The notes under the pieces: generated by a model
Database searches by the model: none
The model's input: the letters and a program-made list of their open reading frames with translations, nothing else
Told to the model about the DNA's origin: nothing
Shown here: positions 6,938 through 15,349 of the stretch, piece after piece
How the letters are laid out: each line of letters starts with the position of its first letter
Numbering within the stretch: the stretch's first letter is position 1
Source: Candidatus Zhuqueibacterota bacterium
GTDB lineage: Bacteria; Zhuqueibacterota; Zhuqueibacteria; Residuimicrobiales; Krinioviventaceae
NCBI GenBank assembly: GCA_016928775.1
Contig: JAFGKD010000116.1
Span: 28,865-92,864, forward strand
Direction: 5' to 3'
Length of the DNA stretch: 64,000 nt
Translations under genes and position numbers: made by a program

Positions 6938-9580
6938 GTGAAGATCGATCAAACCATATCCCATTACAAGATTCTGCAGGAAATTGGCCAGGGCGGGATG
7001 GGCATCGTTTACAAAGCGCAAGACACGCGATTACAGCGCACCATCGCTCTCAAAGTTTTGCGTCCCCGAGTCGTTGGCGATCCCGACCTGAAAAATCGGT
7101 TCCTCCGCGAAGCCCGCACCGCCAGTCTCTTAAGCCATTCCAATATCTCCACGATTTACGACATCGATACATGGCAGGGGCGAGATTTTATCGTTATGGA
7201 ATATGTTGCAGGGGAAACGCTTAAAAAGATAATTCTGAATGCTGAATTAGGAATGATGAATGTTATTGGTTATGCGATACAGATTGCCGAGGCGCTCAAT
7301 GAGGCGCATCAGCACCATATCATTCACCGCGATATAAAGTCAGAGAATCTCATCATCACGCCTGAAGGTCGGGTCAAGGTGATGGATTTTGGCCTGGCGA
7401 AAATAGCCGGCACCGTGACCAAAACAAAAATCCCCACGACTATGGGTACGATTGCCTACATGTCGCCGGAGCAGACGCGCGGTGATCCGCTGGATTTTCG
7501 CACCGATATTTGGTCCTTTGGTGTGGTGCTGTATGAGATGATTTGCGGCGAGCTGCCGTTCAAAGGGGATTATGAGCAGGCGATTATTTATTCGATCCTG
7601 AGCGAAGAGCCGAAACAGATCAGTGAGTTCCGGAGCGATGTTCCGAAGGCGTTGGCAGAGATTGTTGACACAGCTTTGGCAAAGAATCGGGAAGAGCGAT
7701 TTGATTCAGCAGAAGAACTGTTGAACGAGTTGCGAGCCGTGGCCGATGATTCGGCTGTAAAACTAAATCGCGCCAGGCGTCCGCAGAAAAAGAGCGCTCG
7801 CGCGGCTACAATTCACCATACAAAAGCGGCATTTTTGCCACATAAAAAAAGCTTCCTTTTGATACTGATAATTGCGCTGGCTCTGATTGTTTTGATTCTG
7901 ATTCTTAAAAACAGCATTAAAAATGCTCTGATTTTGCCGAGCGTGGAATCAAAACGTTTGACCAGCTATGAAGGCGTTGAAAGATATCCGGCATTATCAC
8001 CGGATGGGTACAAGCTGGCCTTTACCTGGGCCGGCGAACATCAGGATAATTCGGACATTTATATCAAATTGATCGTTTATAATGAATATCATCGTTTGAC
8101 CGAACATCCTGATATGGAATACAGTGCAACCTGGTCGTTTGACGGTAACAGCATCGCCTTTGTTTGCCTTGGCGAAGAAGGTTGCCTTTGCTGCAAATCC
8201 ATTTTAGGTGGCGAAGCGAAAAAAATCTGCAATCTGAATCAATCAAAACCGCACCCTAATATCAGACCATTCGTAAACTGGTCGCCAAACGGCCGATGGC
8301 TGGCTTTTAGTGATTTTGATTTCGTGTCCCGAAAACATGTCATTTATAAACTTGACATGAGTTCGCGTGAAATAACGAAAATGACTCATCCCGAGCCGGA
8401 GCATCTCGGCGATACGTTTCCGAAAATATCTCCGGATGGAAAACACGTGGCCTATGCGCACGTTTATAGTCACGAAACCCAGGACATTTATCTATTAAAT
8501 CTCAAGACGAACAAAGTGCGCCCGCTGACATCGGACAGACGGCAAATTGATGATCTTGCATGGACACCGGACTGCAAAAAAATTATCTTTGTATCCAACC
8601 GTGACGGCATTCCCCGCTTGTGGTCTGTCCGCGCAAAAGGGGGAGAACCACAGCCATTGGAAATCGGCGGTCAAAATGCCAAACATCTATCGATCTCGCG
8701 CAATCTCCGTCGGCTTGTCTTTTCCATTGATCAGCTCAGTTGCAATATGTGGCGTGCGGACATCAGAGGACCAGATGCAGGTCTCATCCGATGCAAGCGA
8801 CTCTTGGCCTCCAGCAAATGTGATCTTTTCCCGGTGTATTCGCCAAACGGTCAAAAGATCGCTTTTTGCTCAAATCAAATGGGCGTCGGTGAAATATGCG
8901 TCTGCAATTTTGATGGTTCTCAATTCGTTCAGCTCACGGATTTAATGTCATCTTCCGGGTGCCCGAGATGGTCTACGAATGGAGAGTCTATTTTATTCGA
9001 CTCCAGGATTAACGGAGATAGTGATATTTTAGTTGTTGATGCAGGCGGATCAAAACGCTGGCGGAACGTGACCGACCAACCGTTTGATGATCGGATCCCG
9101 TCGTGGTCGAGAGATGGCCAATTTATCTATTTTGGTTCGAACCGGGGTCGCGACCGTCAAATCTATAAAATGCCCGCACGAGGTGGCGACGCGGTTCAAG
9201 TCACGCAGGGCGGCGGCAATTTCGGCTATGAATCTTTCGATAGCAAATTCTTTTTTTATATCAACCTCGGAGAAGTTGAAACAAGCGGACCACTCTATCA
9301 GGTCGATTTAGAAAGCCGACAAGAGTCTATAGCGATCAATGAAAATATTTATGCCTTTCGCTGGGTGGTGAATCCCGAGGGCATTTATTATATCGTAGCG
9401 AATGAAAACAATGAACCGGTCTTGAAACTGTATCGATACCCGGAGCGCACCATTGAGCAGATCGGCATTTTGGAGAGATGGTGCTTGTTTTTCGATGTCT
9501 CGGATGATGGAAAATATATGCTGTTGTGGTTTTCAGAGGATTATTCAGGAGACATCTATATGGTGGATTTTTTTCGGTAA
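6938..9580 (+). CDS. Transmembrane Ser/Thr protein kinase with WD40/TolB-like propeller
   Basis: An 880-aa protein beginning at a GTG with GAGGGT upstream. The kinase domain covers residues ~10-270: glycine loop GQGGMG (17-22), catalytic Lys39, HRDIKSEN (His130, Asp132) and DFG at Asp150, followed by a GTIAYMSPEQ activation segment. All key residues are present, so it should be active. A single membrane helix lies near residues 305-325. The C-terminal ~550 residues are repeats of the PD40/TolB propeller kind (LSPDGYKLAF, WSPNGRWLAFS, ISPDGKHVAY, WSRDGQFIYFGSNR). Kinase inside and propeller outside is a common receptor layout in Acidobacteria and FCB-group bacteria. The external ligand and the kinase targets are unknown. 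A 110-base gap precedes it, so it is probably a single-gene transcript. Confidence 0.93.
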   Translation: MKIDQTISHYKILQEIGQGGMGIVYKAQDTRLQRTIALKVLRPRVVGDPDLKNRFLREARTASLLSHSNISTIYDIDTWQGRDFIVMEYVAGETLKKIILNAELGMMNVIGYAIQIAEALNEAHQHHIIHRDIKSENLIITPEGRVKVMDFGLAKIAGTVTKTKIPTTMGTIAYMSPEQTRGDPLDFRTDIWSFGVVLYEMICGELPFKGDYEQAIIYSILSEEPKQISEFRSDVPKALAEIVDTALAKNREERFDSAEELLNELRAVADDSAVKLNRARRPQKKSARAATIHHTKAAFLPHKKSFLLILIIALALIVLILILKNSIKNALILPSVESKRLTSYEGVERYPALSPDGYKLAFTWAGEHQDNSDIYIKLIVYNEYHRLTEHPDMEYSATWSFDGNSIAFVCLGEEGCLCCKSILGGEAKKICNLNQSKPHPNIRPFVNWSPNGRWLAFSDFDFVSRKHVIYKLDMSSREITKMTHPEPEHLGDTFPKISPDGKHVAYAHVYSHETQDIYLLNLKTNKVRPLTSDRRQIDDLAWTPDCKKIIFVSNRDGIPRLWSVRAKGGEPQPLEIGGQNAKHLSISRNLRRLVFSIDQLSCNMWRADIRGPDAGLIRCKRLLASSKCDLFPVYSPNGQKIAFCSNQMGVGEICVCNFDGSQFVQLTDLMSSSGCPRWSTNGESILFDSRINGDSDILVVDAGGSKRWRNVTDQPFDDRIPSWSRDGQFIYFGSNRGRDRQIYKMPARGGDAVQVTQGGGNFGYESFDSKFFFYINLGEVETSGPLYQVDLESRQESIAINENIYAFRWVVNPEGIYYIVANENNEPVLKLYRYPERTIEQIGILERWCLFFDVSDDGKYMLLWFSEDYSGDIYMVDFFR

Positions 9581-9590
9581 AAAATAATTC

Positions 9591-9821
9591 AAACGCAAAC
9601 CAGACGCAAAGAACGCAAAGTCTCGCAGAGTTCTCATTATGAAACGGATGACTGAGATGGGTTGATGTTTCGTTATTTAGCAAGAGTCGTAATTTGGTAA
9701 AAAAAGATAAAATGCTAATGCAAAGGTGACGAGCAGACGCAAAGTAGGCAATGACTTTTAAAATTTCAAATATCATTTTTCTCTGCGCGTTCTTCGCGAC
9801 CTCTGCCACTTTGCGTTGGGA
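9591..9821. repeat. Phrase-like intergenic inverted repeat (ACGCAAAG family)
   Basis: The left arm, 9591-9636, contains GACGCAAAGAACGCAAAG and CTCGCAGAG. The right arm, 9779-9821, contains CTCTGCGCGTTCTTCGCGAC and CCACTTTGCGTTGGG, its imperfect reverse complement. The ~140 bases between the arms contain no gene. Confidence 0.65.
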
Positions 9822-10063
9822 AATCATGGCGCACATCAGCAGCAAATCCATTTACAAGGAATTCATAAAAACACTGTTTTGTTTTAATGCAAGGTTGTCA
9901 TCAGACCTAGAAATCTGCCATCCGCTGTAATCTGTTTTGCGGAACAAAACTTGGGGAAGCGGCTATTGGCTATAAACTTTTGCCACATTGCAGTATTTGT
10001 ATTAAACGATTTTCCAAAGCGATTGGACCTTTTTCCGGGCGGGATCTATATTTTCCTCTGACA

Positions 10064-10090
10064 ATCGCCCGGGAAACCATCCCGGGCGAT
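10064..10090. promoter_or_regulatory. Perfect 10-bp hairpin upstream of secreted repeat gene
   Basis: ATCGCCCGGG and CCCGGGCGAT are separated by AAACCAT. No T-run follows on either side, so it is not a classical terminator. It lies 92 bases before the start codon and could be a leader hairpin or a protein-binding site. Confidence 0.4.
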
Positions 10091-10181
10091 CGTAGACGAG
10101 AAACCCTATTTTCCCCACACCATGAATAGTTACTTTATCTCAAACTGAAAGCAATAAAAATTCGAATCGGAGGTAAAAATC

Positions 10182-12296
10182 ATGAATAGAAAAATCAGTC
10201 CATCGTTTATACTCTGCTTAGCGATATTGGTAGCTGCTGCAACAGCTTTTGCCCGACCAAATATAGCCGATGCATCGATACCGCCGATGCCGTCACCCAC
10301 ACGACTGACTCTGAACTTTGGAGATAGTTATGACTTTTCTGATGGTGTGCGGGGATCATATACGGGCGGTGATTTTTATCTCAATAATTCAATGTTTTTG
10401 GCCAATAATGTGGATCAACAAGGCGTGCTGACACTCGGCGATATCGGCACGATTCCGCTTTATTGCGCTGATACCCCGACGACTGGGTACACGCGTTTTG
10501 GCGTACAAGCACAAGTTGGGCATACCTATGTCTCTTTAGCGCAAACAGGCGAAGAAGGGAATTATATTATCTTTCGTGTACACAGCATGAACGCGTCGTC
10601 GGTCACGATCGACTATATTTATCTCGAACAAAACCGAGTCACCTTGTACGAACGAGATAGTTATGATTTTTCCGATGGCGTTCGCGGATCATTAGGCGGT
10701 GGTGATTTTTACCTCTCCTCCAGTTTTAAACTATACGCCAATAATGCCGATCAAATGGGTATAAAAAGCCTCGGCGATATTGGTGTTCACTCGCTCTATC
10801 TTGTTGATATTCCCGCAAGTGGATACACTCGATTTGGCGTTGAAACTGAAATTGGCCACACATACGTTTCATTAGCTCAGAGGGGGGAAGAGGGAGATTT
10901 TATCGTCTTTCGCGTGCATGACAAAAACAGTACATCCGTCACTTTGGATTACATCTATGTCAGCACTCCTACAATTACGATGAGCGAGCGAAGCAGCTAT
11001 GATTTTTCCGCAGGAACACTCACATTCGGCACATTGTCTGCCGGTGACTTTTATGTTTCATCAGGCAATATGTTCTATGCCAACAATGCCGGTCAACGTG
11101 GAATAAAAGATCTTGGAAATATTGGCGACATTGCGCTGTATCAGGTTCAAATTCCATCGACAGGGTATACGCGGTTTGGTGTTGCACCGATAATAGGCCA
11201 TACTTATATATCCCGAGCACAAGAAGGAGAAGAAGGGAATTTTATCGCTTTTCGCGTGCGAGGCATTGACGGTGGAAGCATCACAATTGACTATGCATAT
11301 CTGCCACCAAATAAAATGACAATGAAGAACAGTGACAGCTATGACTTTTCCGCAAACGAGTTCGGCACCTACAGTGGTGGTGATTTTTACCTGTCGACGG
11401 GCACAAAGTTTTATGCCAATAACATCGGTCAAAGGGGACTTCAGGATCTTGGCGCTATTGATCTTGAAACGTATGACCAGATTAATATTTCTGCAAGTAA
11501 CTACACCCGCTTCGGTGCTGATGCGGTTGTCGGCCACTTGTATGTGTCCCTGGCGCAGCAAGGAGAAGAAGGTTGTCTTGTCTTTTTCCGAGTGCTGAGT
11601 ATCGATGCCGGCAATGTGACGCTGAAATACGTTTATCTGACGCCGAATAGAATAACACTGTCCGAGAAAGATAGCTATGATTTTAATGATAATATTTTCG
11701 GCTCAGTAACTGGTGGTGATTTTTATCTGTCTTCAAGCATGAAATTTTATGCAAACAATGCCGGTCAAAGGGGGCTGATCGATCTCGGCGACATTGGCAC
11801 ACTTGCTCTTGAACTGGTTGATGTTCCTGCCAGTGGTTATAACCGTTTTGGTGTGGAGCCGGTGGTAGGTCATACTTTCGTTTCACTAGCACGGCAGGGG
11901 AAAGAGGGAACTTTTATCATCTTTAGAGTCATTGGCATCACTGATCAGAATGTGACGCTCGACTTTATCATAAAGATCGACACAAATGCACAGTTAACCG
12001 ATGAAGATACTTTGCCGACGTCTATGGTGCTGCATCAGAATTATCCAAATCCATTTAATCCGACGACAACGATTCTCTTTGACGTTACGACGACATGCAA
12101 TGTAAACATTACGATATTTAACACGACGGGCCAACTGGTGCGTACCTTGACCAACAGGGAATACTCTGCGGGCACTCATTTGGTTATCTGGAATGCACTG
12201 GATGATCAAGGAGCAAAAGTGCCGTCAGGTAGCTATTATTGTCGGATGACGACGAGTAGATTTAGCGAGACAAAAAAGTTATTGTTGTTGAAATAA
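10182..12296 (+). CDS. Secreted five-repeat protein with C-terminal sorting domain
   Basis: A 704-aa protein with a clear signal peptide cleaved near residue 24 (after TAFA). Five tandem ~112-residue units follow, each beginning SYDFS and containing GGDFYL, ANN.GQ/DQ..., a YTRFGV block and a GH.YVSLAQ.GEEG block ending in a beta-rich V.LDYIY strand. No catalytic motif is recognised. The final ~95 residues are the QNYPNPFNPTTTI domain plus a FlgD-like beta sandwich, used in FCB bacteria as an outer-membrane secretion and anchoring signal. The repeat layout suggests a binding or structural surface protein. I do not recognise the repeat family; some beta-repeat adhesion modules look broadly similar. 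Confidence 0.85.
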   Translation: MNRKISPSFILCLAILVAAATAFARPNIADASIPPMPSPTRLTLNFGDSYDFSDGVRGSYTGGDFYLNNSMFLANNVDQQGVLTLGDIGTIPLYCADTPTTGYTRFGVQAQVGHTYVSLAQTGEEGNYIIFRVHSMNASSVTIDYIYLEQNRVTLYERDSYDFSDGVRGSLGGGDFYLSSSFKLYANNADQMGIKSLGDIGVHSLYLVDIPASGYTRFGVETEIGHTYVSLAQRGEEGDFIVFRVHDKNSTSVTLDYIYVSTPTITMSERSSYDFSAGTLTFGTLSAGDFYVSSGNMFYANNAGQRGIKDLGNIGDIALYQVQIPSTGYTRFGVAPIIGHTYISRAQEGEEGNFIAFRVRGIDGGSITIDYAYLPPNKMTMKNSDSYDFSANEFGTYSGGDFYLSTGTKFYANNIGQRGLQDLGAIDLETYDQINISASNYTRFGADAVVGHLYVSLAQQGEEGCLVFFRVLSIDAGNVTLKYVYLTPNRITLSEKDSYDFNDNIFGSVTGGDFYLSSSMKFYANNAGQRGLIDLGDIGTLALELVDVPASGYNRFGVEPVVGHTFVSLARQGKEGTFIIFRVIGITDQNVTLDFIIKIDTNAQLTDEDTLPTSMVLHQNYPNPFNPTTTILFDVTTTCNVNITIFNTTGQLVRTLTNREYSAGTHLVIWNALDDQGAKVPSGSYYCRMTTSRFSETKKLLLLK
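10326..11965 (+). repeat. Five tandem ~336-bp coding repeats
   Basis: The SYDFS codons recur at about 10326, 10659, 10995, 11337 and 11673, spaced 333, 336, 342 and 336 bases. The copies share the order GGDFYL, ANN, GDIG, RFGV, GHTYVSLAQ, GEEG but are clearly diverged at DNA level, so they are old duplications kept under selection. Confidence 0.9.
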
Positions 12297-12317
12297 CCAA
12301 AAGGGAGAGCCAATAAA

Positions 12318-12399
12318 AATCTGAGATCGGACATCGCCGATCTTTAATCTGAAATCCATTGATTTAAGATTAAAGATGAGCGATTGACGATCTCAGATT
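12318..12399. repeat. 39-bp imperfect inverted repeat (AATCTGAGATCG family)
   Basis: Two arms of 39 bases (12318-12356 and 12361-12399) are separated by only CATT. Both contain AATCTGAGATCG and GATCTTTAATCT or their complement. Transcribed, this gives a very long hairpin just after the secreted repeat gene. It could act as a terminator or mRNA stabiliser. Confidence 0.7.
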
Positions 12400-12534
12400 G
12401 ACCTCGGTTTCAACGCACATATTTTTTAGCACCCCTATGCTATGAACATGGCGCATCACTTTCATTTACAGTGTGCTTGCAAAAACATTATATATGCGCC
12501 CCGGGCCGAGTCCGGGAACGAGGGATTAAATCTT

Positions 12535-12876
12535 TCAATCAAACCACTCATCGTCCGCATCAAATACCGGAATGACTGTATTTAATATCCGCAATTTCCC
12601 CACCGCGCGGTGGCGACAGCCGGGATTGATTTTGATGACCGTCATCGGTTGAACCGCGAATGACTCGCCATCAAGTTCAATATATCCCTGTCCTTGCAAT
12701 ACCGTATAAATCTCGGTCATTTTTTTATGATAATGCGGACGCGCATCATCTGAAATATCAACCAGATGCACGGAAGCGATGTGATCAGGATCATCAATAA
12801 ACGCCCGTCGCGTTTGACCGCACGGACAAGCCACTGCATCGATGCGATCGAGCTGGGCGATTTGATAACGCGCCAT
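12535..12876 (-). CDS. Small cupin-domain protein
   Basis: A 113-aa single-domain cupin. The ATG at 12876 is chosen over an upstream in-frame codon because a CTCCTCC (GGAGGAG on the coding strand) ribosome site lies just before it. Motif 1 is present as RPHYHKKMTEIYTVLQGQG, with both His and the Glu metal ligands. Motif 2 is PGCRHRAVG, with the last His. The metal site is therefore intact. An N-terminal CPCGQTRRAF segment adds two cysteines. Such short cupins include sugar isomerases, small-molecule sensors and dioxygenase-like proteins, so the reaction cannot be named. It is transcribed in the same direction as the sigma-factor pair upstream but is separated from them by a terminator. Confidence 0.82.
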   Translation of the reverse strand: MARYQIAQLDRIDAVACPCGQTRRAFIDDPDHIASVHLVDISDDARPHYHKKMTEIYTVLQGQGYIELDGESFAVQPMTVIKINPGCRHRAVGKLRILNTVIPVFDADDEWFD

Positions 12877-12981
12877 TCTTTCTCCTCCACTGTTTCTTGA
12901 CAACAACTTTGACGTTCGGCTGAGTGTGCTGTTTACGTGAAAAGATTTTTTAAAAGAAGAGTAAACATGCAGCAACGGGCA

Positions 12982-13008
12982 TAAAAAAAGCCCGGTAAAA
13001 CCGGGCTC
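12982..13008 (-). terminator. Intrinsic terminator after the small membrane protein gene
   Basis: On the minus strand AGCCCGGT-TTT-ACCGGGCT is followed by a run of seven T. It lies 4 bases beyond the stop of the gene at 13012-13359. Confidence 0.92.
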
Positions 13009-13011
13009 CTG

Positions 13012-13359
13012 TCATTCATTGGTCGTCTCATTTTCCTTTTCTGTATCGGGTGACGGTTCAAAGAATTTTTTATGGAATTTTTTCTTCCAGTATTCATCAT
13101 GCCCGTCATTGTGGCCGTGATTTGGAAACGTCTTGAACAGGATGTGGGCAAGAACGACCAGACCCCATGCCTGCCAAAAGGTGATGGTCGGTAAACCAAA
13201 AATGACCGGCATCAGCCAATTCCACAACCACATGAGCACAAGGCCGAACAGCAAAGCCATCGCAGCGGCAATGAGTAATCCCACGATAGCAAATCCGGCG
13301 ATGGCCAGCACCCGCAGCGGTGTGGGCATGTTCATAAAATGTCCATGATAATGTCGCAT
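13012..13359 (-). CDS. Small two-helix membrane protein next to an ECF sigma factor
   Basis: A 115-aa protein with two membrane helices: residues ~16-42 and ~58-75, containing the segment WNWLMPVIFGLPTITFWQAW. This WNWLMP..FGLP.I.FWQA motif recurs in small proteins encoded next to ECF sigma factors in Bacteroidetes and relatives. The C-terminal tail is His/Lys/Glu-rich and polar. The ribosome site AGGTGAAT lies just upstream of the ATG, and the gene starts 9 bases after the sigma gene, so they are one transcript. A role in regulating or responding to the sigma factor is inferred from position only. There is no anti-sigma zinc motif (H-x3-C-x2-C). Confidence 0.78.
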   Translation of the reverse strand: MRHYHGHFMNMPTPLRVLAIAGFAIVGLLIAAAMALLFGLVLMWLWNWLMPVIFGLPTITFWQAWGLVVLAHILFKTFPNHGHNDGHDEYWKKKFHKKFFEPSPDTEKENETTNE

Positions 13360-13368
13360 AATTCACCT

Positions 13369-13914
13369 CTATCTTTCATTCACATATCGTCTTATGTCCT
13401 GCAAACAGCTCTGCAAAAACATCAGAGCATATCTTTTGCGAGCTAACAATGTGTTGATGGATTCATTGGTTTCTTCGGCGATGTCGCGAAATGTTCTGCC
13501 TTCCACCACATTCTGTATGAACACATATCGCTGTTTTTCCGGCAGTTCATCCACGGCGGCAACAATCGCGTCAAAGACCAGCTCGCGCGTCTCGTCATCC
13601 CACTCGACCGGAATCTCCTCCGCCAGTATCTCGGACAGACTCGTGCCATTTTCATCCGGGACGTCCAGCGGCACGGTTGGCACTTTTTTCCGCCGATACC
13701 AATCGATAATTTTGTTGCGCGCGACAGTGTACAGCCAGCCGGTCAAATTGTCGACCGCTTCCAGCACGTTCAAATTGCGCAGCGCCTGAACGTAGACTTC
13801 CTGCACCAGATCTTCTGACTCTGACATCGGAATTTTAGCGGAGACAAATCCCAACAATCCTGCATGTTCGCGCTGAAAGCTTTTTTCCAGTCTATGTCGT
13901 TGCTCGCTTATCAT
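13369..13914 (-). CDS. ECF-family RNA polymerase sigma factor
   Basis: A 181-aa protein with both sigma domains. Region 2 is near residues 17-85 (EDLVQEVYVQALRN, then GWLYTVARNKIIDWYRRKK, the -10 recognition part). Region 4 is near residues 120-170 (LPEKQRYVFIQNVVEGRTFRDIAEETNES, a helix-turn-helix for the -35 box). It directs RNA polymerase to a small set of promoters. It is encoded upstream of, and with, a small membrane protein rather than a recognisable anti-sigma factor. Length and motifs are complete. Confidence 0.93.
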   Translation of the reverse strand: MISEQRHRLEKSFQREHAGLLGFVSAKIPMSESEDLVQEVYVQALRNLNVLEAVDNLTGWLYTVARNKIIDWYRRKKVPTVPLDVPDENGTSLSEILAEEIPVEWDDETRELVFDAIVAAVDELPEKQRYVFIQNVVEGRTFRDIAEETNESINTLLARKRYALMFLQSCLQDIRRYVNER

Positions 13915-14280
13915 TTCACTTGAAGAGACGAAAGTACTGAAAAATTATTGTAAAAAATCTTGGAACCGGACACTATCTAAATTTGCCACGGATTTTCACG
14001 GATGAAACACAGATCATGTCATTCATTTTAAGCCTTTTTAGCCTCCAGTCCCAAAGCTTTCTCGAAGCAAAGCTGAAAAATCCGTGTTCATCCGTGTGCA
14101 TCGTGGCTTCAAATTTGGTTGCGGCCAAAGGCCGCGCCAAGTAAATCTGTGGCTTTTAAAAAAGTGTACGGCTGTGAATAAAAAATATGAACTATTTTTG
14201 CTTTTTTATTCGTTTCGTTATTGTACATTTCCAATATACAAAAAATGTCAATGAAAAATCTGATAAAGCATGAGGGCGAT
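13915..14280. other. Divergent intergenic region with CACGGAT inverted repeat
   Basis: This separates the minus-strand sigma operon from the plus-strand sugar operon, so it should carry promoters for both. GCCACGGATTTTCACGGATG (13985-14004) is matched in reverse complement by ATCCGTGTTCATCCGTGTGC then ATCGTGGC (14080-14107). A short palindrome GCGGCCAAAGGCCGC lies at about 14122-14136. No small gene is convincing here. Confidence 0.65.
13985..14107. repeat. Phrase-like intergenic inverted repeat (CCACGGAT family)
   Basis: Arms of about 29 bases with the core CACGGATTTTCACGGATG and its reverse complement are separated by ~65 bases. This wording is widespread between genes in unrelated environmental bacteria. 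Confidence 0.65.
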
Positions 14281-15279
14281 ATGATCTATAAAGCACACGA
14301 GTCGCGCTACGAAAACATGTTATACAATCGCTGTGGTAAAAGTGGACTGCAGCTTCCGGCGATTTCTCTTGGTCTGTGGCACAACTTTGGTGGCGTGGAT
14401 GTATTTGAGACTGGCCGCGCCATGCTTCGCTGGGCATTCGATCACGGCATCACGCATTTTGATTTAGCCAATAACTATGGCCCGCCACCAGGTTCAGCAG
14501 AGGAAAATTTTGGCAAAATTCTCAAAAGCGATTTTGCGCCCTATCGTGATGAAATGATCATCTCCACCAAAGCCGGCTATTATATGTGGCCGGGGCCATA
14601 CGGCGAGTGGGGATCGAAAAAATATCTTTTCGCCAGCCTGGACCAGAGTTTGAAACGTATGGGACTCGATTACGTGGACATATTTTACTCGCACCGGCCC
14701 GATCCCGAGACACCGTTGGCGGAGACCATGGGTGCGCTGGCGCAGGCGGTGCACCAGGGCAAAGCTTTGTACATCGGTATTTCCAACTACTCAGCCGAGC
14801 ACACCTCGGAAGCGATCCGTATTCTGAACGATCTCGGCACCCCATTGCTCATTCATCAGCCCAAATACTCCATGTTTGTCCGCTGGATAGAAGAGGGCTT
14901 GTTGGATGTCCTGGCGAAAAATGGTGTTGGCTGTATTCCTTTTTCACCATTAGCGCAGGGACTGCTCACCGATCGTTATCTGAACGGTATCCCGCAAGAT
15001 TCCCGCATCGCCAAATCGTGGGGATTCCTCACTGAAAATGCGCTGACCGAGACGACGCTGAGCACAATTCGGGCGCTTAATAATCTTGCGCAAGCACGCC
15101 GCCAAAAACTGGCGCAAATGGCCCTGGCCTGGGTATTGCGGAAAAAGGAGGTGACCAGCGTGCTCATCGGCGCCAGCAGCATCGAGCAGTTGCAGACGAA
15201 TGTCGATACCATCCAAAATCTCGAGTTTTCGCAGGATGAGCTGGATCAAATTGATGCCATTTTAAACGAGAATGATTGA
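14281..15279 (+). CDS. yghZ: Aldo/keto reductase, YghZ (glyceraldehyde-3-phosphate reductase) type
   Basis: A 332-aa NADPH-dependent cytoplasmic reductase. The ATG at 14281 gives an N-terminus (ESRYENMLYNRCGKSG) that lines up with E. coli YghZ; a TTG at 14221 would add 20 residues without support. Along its length it follows YghZ closely: LPAISLGLWHNFGG, HFDLANNYGPPPGSAEENFG, ISTKAGYYMWPGPYG and YVDIFYSHRPD. The Asp/Tyr/Lys/His tetrad of the family is intact. YghZ enzymes reduce L-glyceraldehyde 3-phosphate and methylglyoxal-like aldehydes. As the first gene before a GH2 enzyme, a sugar kinase and a GH4 enzyme, it may handle an aldehyde or keto-sugar produced in this pathway. Confidence 0.9.
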   Translation: MIYKAHESRYENMLYNRCGKSGLQLPAISLGLWHNFGGVDVFETGRAMLRWAFDHGITHFDLANNYGPPPGSAEENFGKILKSDFAPYRDEMIISTKAGYYMWPGPYGEWGSKKYLFASLDQSLKRMGLDYVDIFYSHRPDPETPLAETMGALAQAVHQGKALYIGISNYSAEHTSEAIRILNDLGTPLLIHQPKYSMFVRWIEEGLLDVLAKNGVGCIPFSPLAQGLLTDRYLNGIPQDSRIAKSWGFLTENALTETTLSTIRALNNLAQARRQKLAQMALAWVLRKKEVTSVLIGASSIEQLQTNVDTIQNLEFSQDELDQIDAILNEND

Positions 15280-15349
15280 TTATTCCATATTTTCCTCACT
15301 CGGCGAGTCCTGTGCAATATCTATTTTACAATTTAAAAGGCTTATCAGA

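Larger units (their letters stand above)
9581..10181. other. Non-coding gap with inverted repeat and hairpin
   Basis: No convincing gene is present. A minus-strand open frame here is built mostly from repeat arms. The region holds an ACGCAAAG-type inverted repeat (9591-9821) and a perfect 10-bp hairpin (10064-10090). The last ~90 bases must carry the promoter and leader of the secreted repeat protein, with ribosome site CGGAGGT at 10168-10174. Confidence 0.7.

Noticed and set aside
9336..9851. A 171-codon minus-strand open frame after the kinase gene
   Set aside because: It overlaps the end of the kinase gene and its remainder is translation of an inverted repeat. No ribosome site or family match was seen.
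9581..10181. tRNA or small RNA genes in the larger gaps
   Set aside because: No T-loop-like GGTTCGAATCC or cloverleaf arms were found in any gap longer than 100 bases.
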